This document shows, piece by piece, positions 9,019 through 14,761 of a stretch of DNA of 14,761 bases. Made by a program: the position numbers and the translations under genes. Within the stretch, counting starts at the first letter, position 1, and every line of letters starts with the position of its first letter. Source of the stretch: Phellopilus nigrolimitatus (Eukaryota > Basidiomycota > Agaricomycetes > Hymenochaetales > Hymenochaetaceae); the NCBI GenBank assembly GCA_021029095.1, contig JAJOHG010000542.1, positions 1 through 14,761 on the forward strand, given 5' to 3'. The notes under the pieces were generated by a model that saw only the letters and a program-made list of their open reading frames with translations, was not told the DNA's origin and made no database searches.

Positions 9019-9916
9019 TCACGCCTTCCTTCTCTCTATCCGACCGTCTATCTCCTCCAAAAATGATTGCAGCTCCTTTCAAAAATAGAAACGTGTGAGC
9101 ACGCCACGCCATGGGAGAGTCTAACTGTCCTCACAGCATTTGTAGGCTCGAAGGCCAGTCCAAGCTTAATGGCATCGGATGCCTCCTCCAGGCGGCCCAT
9201 CCCAACCAGCGCTTTAGACTTCCTGAAGTGTCCCTTGCTCCAGGGGCGCTTGATCTGAATGACGAGCTCCGCGTCCACCAGCGCGCTCATGTAATCCCCC
9301 GCGGCAAAGTACGCGGCTGACCGGTTGCTCAGCACGGTAGAGAGCTCCTCGCGCATGAGCGCGTTTGGCTCCCACAGAAGCCGCCCCGACGCGACCGACA
9401 AAGCCATGTTGTACATAGAAACCGCCTCCTTGAGCTTGTTTGCTTTAAAGAGCGCCTGAAGTCACGGCAAATTATTCGGAATCATTCACAAATGCGAAGA
9501 CAATCGTAATGAGAGAAAGAGAAAGAGAGAGAGAGACGCACATTCCCGTCCTCCTTCGTCTTCGTGACCGCCTGCGAGCGCTGCGGCTGCACGACCTGGG
9601 GCGGAGGCGGGCAGACGAGGTGCGGGTTCGCGACGAAGATCTTCGCCAGCGCATTCATCCCGGAGAAGTCGACTCCGCACGCCTGGCACGTCTCGAGCCC
9701 GTGCACCGCGCAGAACGCATGGGCGTCGTTTGGCGGGCCGAGCTTCAGGTTCACGGGCTTATAGTCCGCCTCGATGAGCGCCTGCATCTTCGCGTCTAGC
9801 TGCGGTGGGGGTACATATTGCTGCTGCTGCTGCTGCTGCTGGGGCGCCGGCTGGGCTTGCGGCGCGGGCGAGTGTGAGTGTGAGTGGGTTTGGCCAGGCC
9901 CGTGCGTGTGCGACAT
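9019..9916 (-). CDS. SEC72: Sec72-like TPR subunit of the Sec63 ER translocation complex
   Basis: Three exons: 9916-9542, 9455-9135 and 9075-9019, with 86- and 59-nt introns, give 250 aa. ATG 9916 has A at -3. The N-terminus is His/Ser-rich, followed by a polyglutamine run (26-33). A compact Cys/His cluster follows (C69, H72, C77, C80). The C-terminal half is a TPR domain starting at KEDGN (121-125), which the first intron splits, and running to about 232; a short basic helix ends the protein. The five positions of a carboxylate clamp are present: K121, N125, N169, K199 and R203. Such clamps bind the C-terminal acidic tail of Hsp70 chaperones. Sec72 is a cytosolic partner of Sec63/Sec71 in post-translational import into the ER. 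Length and order fit basidiomycete Sec72 proteins as I recall them. Confidence 0.88.
9511..9536 (-). repeat. CT-rich microsatellite in SEC72 intron 1
   Basis: 26 nt of pure GA-type purines on the plus strand, that is a CT tract in the transcript, start 5 nt inside the donor of the 86-nt intron 9541-9456. The tract is at the 5' end of the intron, not next to the 3' splice site. Confidence 0.8.
9821..9841 (-). repeat. (CAG)7 coding repeat, polyglutamine in Sec72
   Basis: Seven CAG codons followed by one CAA encode Gln 26-33 of Sec72. A pure CAG run is prone to length change between strains. Confidence 0.9.
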
Positions 9917-10309
9917 TTTGAGCGGAATTGTCGTCTTCCCCGTCGTGGACGTTGAGCAAGGCCTAACGGCAGCTTAGACGTGTCATTCACTCGCAGCCCA
10001 GAACGCCTCACGTGCACAAAACGCGTCGACACGTATCAACGCTGCCGACGCGTCCGGCTTTCACGGGAAGCAGCGACCAAAATATATACATTAATGCACA
10101 GGCATATACAGAGACAAAGCAAGCTCTAGGCGATGATTAAAGAGAGAGAGAGAAAGCACGAACTGCGAAAGCGACTACTGATACACGGAGAAGAATACGA
10201 AGAACATATGCGTCGACGGGACTTTTACTTTTGAACCTCAAAAAAAGGGACGAAGAACCAAGCCAATCGTTTATCACGGGAGAAAAGCGAGTCCGTTCAT
10301 ATATTATGG
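9917..10309. other. Intergenic region between transcription factor 3' end and SEC72 start
   Basis: About 390 bp. The half next to SEC72 holds a cluster of ACGTG/ACGCGT sites (listed separately). The half next to the stop codon at 10310 is AT- and purine-rich, with a short GA run near 10140-10153, and should be the 3' UTR of the factor gene. No gene is seen here. Confidence 0.55.
9978..10053. promoter_or_regulatory. Cluster of ACGTGTC, CACGTG and ACGCGT sites upstream of SEC72
   Basis: Within 76 bp there are ACGTGTC at 9978-9984 (plus strand), CACGTG at 10009-10014, ACGCGT at 10021-10026, GACACGT at 10028-10034 (ACGTGTC on the minus strand) and GACGCGTC at 10047-10054. They lie about 62-138 bp upstream of the SEC72 start codon. 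ACGTGTC matches the short core bound by yeast Hac1, and ACGCGT matches the MluI cell-cycle box; both meanings are inferred from other fungi. Confidence 0.45.
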
Positions 10310-13300
10310 TCAGTAGAGTGTGTCCCACGGAGTAGTCCCCGTCTGCATGGGGAATTGATTATGTGTTTGCGAAGGCTGCCCTATCCCTCCCTCGGATGTC
10401 TGCACAAACGAGGACTGCTCCCCCGCGTCCATGCTCGAGTAAAGCGTGCCAAAGCCGCCGTTCCTATCTAGTCCTATCCCCGGTTTTGTCTCTTCACTGC
10501 CTTGCCGCTGTTGTCGAGACGCGCCGTCCGTGCCCGGCGCGTCAGGCGAGTTCGCGTGGCTCATCTCCGCCCACATGAACGCACTCGGATCTGGCTCCCC
10601 CGCAAAGGCCGCGCTCTGTGCGAGGCTCAAATCCGCACCCGACGAGAGGTAGTTAATCAGCAGCGCCTCCTGGTCTGACCACGCGCTCCATGCGCTCGGC
10701 AAGTCCGCATTCATCGCGAGAGGGTCTATGTCCGGCGTCGCCGGCGTCGCCGGCATCGTCGTATCGCTTGGCGAGGTGGAGTTGTGGCTCTGACTTTGCC
10801 CAGAGCTCGGTCCCGCGACTGGTGTGCGTTGCGAGAACTCGGTGGGCAAAGCATCAGACTGTGTTTGGTTCAGCGGAAGCATGGATGAGGCGGTAGTCAA
10901 TGCAGATGCTGCGGACATCGGCGTCGATAACGAGATGTCGTGGTGCTCGACCTTCGGTTTGAAGAGTCTATTCTTGCCAGTAAATATGAGCAGCTCGTCT
11001 TCGTTTTCGCCTCCGGCCTTTCCGTCCGGCACAGCCGCCGGAGAGTCACTAAACGACCTTGCCGAGTTGTAGGCCTTTTCCCGCAAACGCAGGAGAGTAG
11101 GCTGCCGGTACGGTGAATTTCTGTTTCAGCAGATTAAGTATCGATCTACTCACCAAGGAACGCTTGGCTCTGTCCGAGTGTTGCGCCGCCTTTTCGAACA
11201 GCCCGACAGCCAGATTGAGCTCTACGAGGGCAGCACGGGCTGTGTCCGAATTGCGGCTCTTAATAACGATTGACCCGATGATAACCTGTACTCTCTATAA
11301 GTATAACCTCCATCAGCGTCGAAAACAACCATTGCTCACAGTTGCAGAAAACGCGTGCGACCACAGCGACCAGAAGCGGCTGACGAGATGCGGGAACGCC
11401 GTGTAATGCTCGCGAATGACCTTGAGCAACGACAGCGCGGAGCGATGTGCAGACAGATACGAATGCGCGTAAGGGCTAAGCAGTGGATCCTTCGGATGCT
11501 CCAGCAGTGCCTTCGCGAAGAAGCCGCGATGTATGAACATGAACACTTTGAGCACAATTTATGTCAGCAATTATAGACAGACGTTGGTAACCTCTTTCAT
11601 AAATCATCGAGAAAAGAAGTGGTAGAGGATAGAAACTTACGACCGTTAGCACACACTACCGGGATGGTACGCTGCATGATAAGAAGCGGGCCATCCTCCT
11701 CCATGCTCGAGCCGTCCGGCGGGATGAGCAAGTGCGACGGGGGTATGTGTTCGGAAATCTTGCGGTCGAGCTCAAGGATCTGCGCGTAGCGCACGGGCTG
11801 TACGCCGGAAAACAGGTCGCTGACCGCGTACGTCAGCCGCGAGAACTCGTGTCGGTCCATCCAATCTATGCGTTCGCGCGATATAGAAAAACAAAGATAA
11901 AGGAAGCTTTTGTCAGCAATCAGGCTTTCGCCAGAGGAAGCATACACGGCACGGAACAATGGACACGAGGCATGGGACATATAAATGGAATGCTTATAAT
12001 TGGAAACAGGGAGGTTATGGGTTTATGAGATTCCGACTTCGGTATGAATGTTGAACGGAGAAGCAAGACTCAAATCGAGACGGAGTCAGGGGGGCACACA
12101 AAGCGATAACTCACAACTGCGCTCCGTGCGTCCATCCTTGGTCACGTACTTGGCGTTCCCTTCTGGATACTTGCAGTCGCAGTACCTGAGGACAAACGAT
12201 GGCGGCTTTCCATTTGCGATGTTCTTCAAAACGGGCGTGAGATGAGGGCAAATCGGGAATAATAGGAGAAGTCGCATACATGCCAGATGTCGATAGTGAA
12301 GATTTCCCAAAATACTTGACGTCGCCGATCGGCGTTTTCCGTGCATACATTCCACTTTGCCACATCCCTATCTAAAATAAATAGCATTCATTCAGGTTTG
12401 AGTTAAGATTTGCAAAGTGTGGAAGAACGTACGAAGGCCCATCTATACAGTTGATGCATTTAATCAGCTTTCCGCGATTCCAGAATGGTAAGTAGTCAAC
12501 ACATACACTAATGCCCAAATTAGCCGCCAAATTGAAGAGCGATCCAGCCAGGTCAAGCGTGTTGTTGCGCCCGCAATGCGCATTATAGACGGCCATCAGC
12601 GCGACAGCCTGCACGCAGGAAGGCTCGCTGCGCCGATGACCTGCGTCACACTGAGCGCGGCGAGCGCCATCTGGTAGTAACGCTCCCCTTCATCGTTGTA
12701 CGGCGGAAGGGTCAGGTCCGCAAGCGCGCCGGTAGCGAAGATCATCAGCAGCAGCGCGAGCTCGTGTGCATTCGTCTCGCCAAACTCGTTGGGTTGCAGC
12801 TGCGCCGTGGCATTCGAGCCGCCGCGCCGATAGCAGCATGGCAGAAGCTCCTCGAAGATCTGTGGGCGCTCCGCTACACGCATGATCCAGGAGAAATTTT
12901 CGAGGTACGTTTCGCAGAGGGAGCTCGCTCGCATAAATGGTGGCATGTACGACTCAATGATTGCAAGAACCTGTGCCTTTGAGTTATTCGGGGCATGAGT
13001 AGCCACGCGTCTGACCGTCGGGACAGTAACTGCGGAAAGAGCTCGTCTGTAAAAACCTTCCCTTGGCATTGGTCGGTATCACTTCCAATCTTCGTGAAAT
13101 TGGGCATTAAGTCAACTTTTTCGAGAAAGGAAGCTAACTATACGCACAAATAATAAACTCTCCCCTCCTCCCGTACGCCCTATGAATCGTGAGACCCCTC
13201 GTTCAGAGATACTCATTGTTCCCATCGCCTCGACCGTGTCACCATCTAGACCTTCAGGTTCCGTTTCTAGCACAGGAGGCACAGGAGGACCGATACCGCG

Positions 13301-13842
13301 CTTTATCGCCAGGAGCTCTTCCCGAAGCAGAGGATGCGAGCTGGAAGAGTTGGTTGAATGCGATATCTCCAGTGCATCTTCAAGCTGCCGGATACGCTGG
13401 CTCATCTCGCTGAGTTTGCGATGCAGCTGTGCTGTATCGGATAACAGGGAACGCGTTTCGTGGTCGCTCCAGGCATGACCTTGCAAATATAGATAATAGT
13501 TAGAAAAAAAGAGAAGAAATACGGCAAGATACCCACCGTTCGGACACATCGCGGCGCGATTCCGACGGATACATGAAGCACACGGGACCTTGAAAAAACA
13601 TACCTCAATCGCTGGAAATCTACGTCGCAGCCACGCGACGAGCGTACCTTCCTGTCGCATCTCAACTTCAACCTATATCGTGAATGAGCATACGACGGAC
13701 ACTCACACGATCCGAGTGGCTGCGCGGAGCTCACCTCTGGCACTCGACAAGCAATCTCGCCGCGGGCACGGCGCAGCTCCTGCTCGCGTTGGCGGGTGGC
13801 GTCGTCGGTGGACGTTCGGCGGGAGGTGCGGTCGACGGGCAT
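10310..13842 (-). CDS. Zn2Cys6 fungal-specific transcription factor, apparently frameshifted (possible pseudogene)
   Basis: Twelve exons are visible: 13842-13735, 13672-13648, 13588-13537, 13479-13148, 13089-12507, 12442-12433, 12371-12280, 12223-12115, 11865-11641, 11545-11340, 11285-11154 and 11101-10310. All introns are GT-AG and mostly 52-64 nt; one is 95 and one 249 nt. The product would be near 889 aa. Parts in order: binuclear zinc cluster (about 32-60), a coiled-coil linker (about 75-98), the fungal-specific regulatory domain with ELALLLMIFATGALADLTLPPY, MGLHRDVAKW, ADRRRQVFWEIF, NGKPPSF and FIHRGFF, then a Ser/Thr/Gln/Pro-rich C-terminus ending in WDTLY that could be an activation region. 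The frame breaks near 13741-13746, near 12615 and probably at 12990-12993 (see findings), so the gene as read cannot give a full-length protein. It would act in the nucleus as a DNA-binding regulator; targets are unknown. The start at 13842 gives MPVDR, as in relatives; an in-frame ATG also exists at 14091. Confidence 0.85.
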
Positions 13843-13904
13843 GGCGGGATACAAGCAGGAAGTAGTACGAAGGGAGTGGCGCTGTGGAAGGAGGGAGAGC
13901 AAGG

Positions 13905-13911
13905 TTATATA
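13905..13911 (-). promoter_or_regulatory. TATA-like element upstream of the transcription factor gene
   Basis: The minus strand reads TATATAA about 63 bp upstream of the ATG at 13842. It supports a start at 13842 over the in-frame ATG at 14091, which would lie upstream of it. Confidence 0.4.
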
Positions 13912-14738
13912 CACACTGGTAGGACGGCCGAGCGCCTTAGATAGGACCGGGACCGGGTACATGTAGCGAGTCGGATTGACGTATGCATCGACCAATCTTC
14001 CGAACCCGATCACCGCTGACAAATCCGAAATCCCGAGGAGCACGGCGGCGAACCATCGCGCCTCTATGCACAACGCATCCCGCTCCCCCATCACTTCGGC
14101 ATGAGACAAATTCTCGGGCTATACATATGTATGGACTGCTGACTATCCTCAAGGTTTGGCAGCACTGCATCCGCCGACCGCTTCGGGCATTGGTCTTAAT
14201 CGTTCACAAAAACCCGCTGGTGCACTTGGGTCAGCTGTACTGCAGCTCTCTTTCTGAGTATGCCCGAGTATAACCGAGTCCTGAACCGTCCTCATTGGCT
14301 GCCGCCGTTGTTCTCAGGGTCCCTTCCACGACTGCCATATTAGGCGTCCATGTCGATCTTAGATTAACCTCCACCATCCTTCCTCCGGCTTGCACTTTCC
14401 TGACATTGCCTAACAGTATCAACGGCCGCAACAATCTCCCAGGAAAGCGATCATAGAAAAGAAGTTGGCGACCAGCCGTATACCTTTGGACGCCTTGCTC
14501 ATGCGGAAATGGAGCTACACCAAACCATCGCCTTTTTACTCTGAGCACTTTTCGCGACCTGTTGCAGTCCGTCGGAACGCCAGCATAGAGGTCCTGCGGG
14601 AGCGCCCGGAAACGTCGAAACGTCGTTTAGCCCGTCGAATCATGGAGCGCGACCTCAAACGGTCTGTGTGCGGACGAGCGGGCTCTTCGAGGAACGCAGG
14701 AGTGAAGAAGAAGGGGGAAAAAAAATTGCTTCGTCAAC

Positions 14739-14757
14739 TCTTCGCATATCGCGAAGA
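14739..14757. repeat. 7-bp inverted repeat with 5-nt loop at the right edge
   Basis: TCTTCGC (14739-14745) pairs exactly with GCGAAGA (14751-14757) around ATATC. It follows a run of A and lies in non-coding DNA; its role cannot be judged. Confidence 0.5.
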
Positions 14758-14761
14758 AGCA

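Larger units (their letters stand above)
13843..14761. other. Region upstream of the transcription factor gene, no supportable gene
   Basis: It should hold the promoter and 5' UTR of the factor gene. Open stretches at 13983-14273 (plus) and 14231-14548 (minus) have no recognisable domain, and the minus one lacks an ATG start. Near 14615-14631 the motif CGAAACGT is tandemly doubled, and a small inverted repeat lies at the right edge. Confidence 0.5.

Noticed and set aside
9774..9977. Cys-rich plus-strand frame (CCCCCCC...)
   Set aside because: It is the reverse strand of the CAG run of SEC72, not a small secreted Cys-rich protein.
13983..14273. 96-codon plus-strand frame starting with ATG
   Set aside because: Low-information sequence antisense to the promoter of the transcription factor gene; no domain.
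14231..14548. 105-codon minus-strand frame
   Set aside because: It starts from GTG, has no recognisable motif and no splice partner.
1..14761. Transposon, viral, CRISPR or horizontally acquired island
   Set aside because: No terminal repeats, target duplications, polymerase, integrase or spaced repeats were seen; gene structure and composition are uniform for a basidiomycete.

Overview
The window looks like nuclear DNA of a basidiomycete fungus, probably an agaricomycete. Genes are dense and cut by many short GT-AG introns (mostly 46-69 nt). The proteins that can be recognised (App1-type phosphatidate phosphatase, Sec72, a fungal-specific Zn2Cys6 regulator, a TAP-type alpha/beta hydrolase) are typical fungal ones. 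I see no bacterial features, transposon, rRNA, tRNA or CRISPR array. All gene models below were built by hand from open frames, splice sites and remembered family motifs; nothing was searched.

Layout, left to right. 1-1150 (minus): 5' part of a membrane-anchored serine hydrolase whose 3' end lies outside the window. 1151-2620: long intergenic stretch with a hairpin and some loosely exon-like pieces. 2621-5476 (plus): two-exon gene for a 933-aa protein I do not recognise, with many hydrophobic segments and a hydrophilic, partly coiled-coil C-terminal third. 5922-8505 (minus): six-exon APP1. 9019-9916 (minus): three-exon SEC72, a cytosolic TPR subunit of the post-translational ER translocon. 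10310-13842 (minus): twelve-exon Zn2Cys6 transcription factor gene. 13843-14761: upstream region without a supportable gene.

The genes do not form a pathway; apart from the convergent pair at 5477-5921 they are ordinary neighbours with separate promoters. APP1 and SEC72 act at membranes (actin patch/endocytosis and ER import). The SEC72 upstream region carries a tight cluster of ACGTG-core sites that would fit control by the unfolded-protein response.

The most unusual points are these. (1) The transcription factor gene appears broken: its zinc cluster and its regulatory domain are each split between frames, and a third break is likely, while the four other genes read cleanly. (2) The 933-aa gene is an apparent orphan with degenerate hydrophobic repeats joined to a soluble coiled-coil region. 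(3) The transcription factor gene contains a 10-nt microexon.
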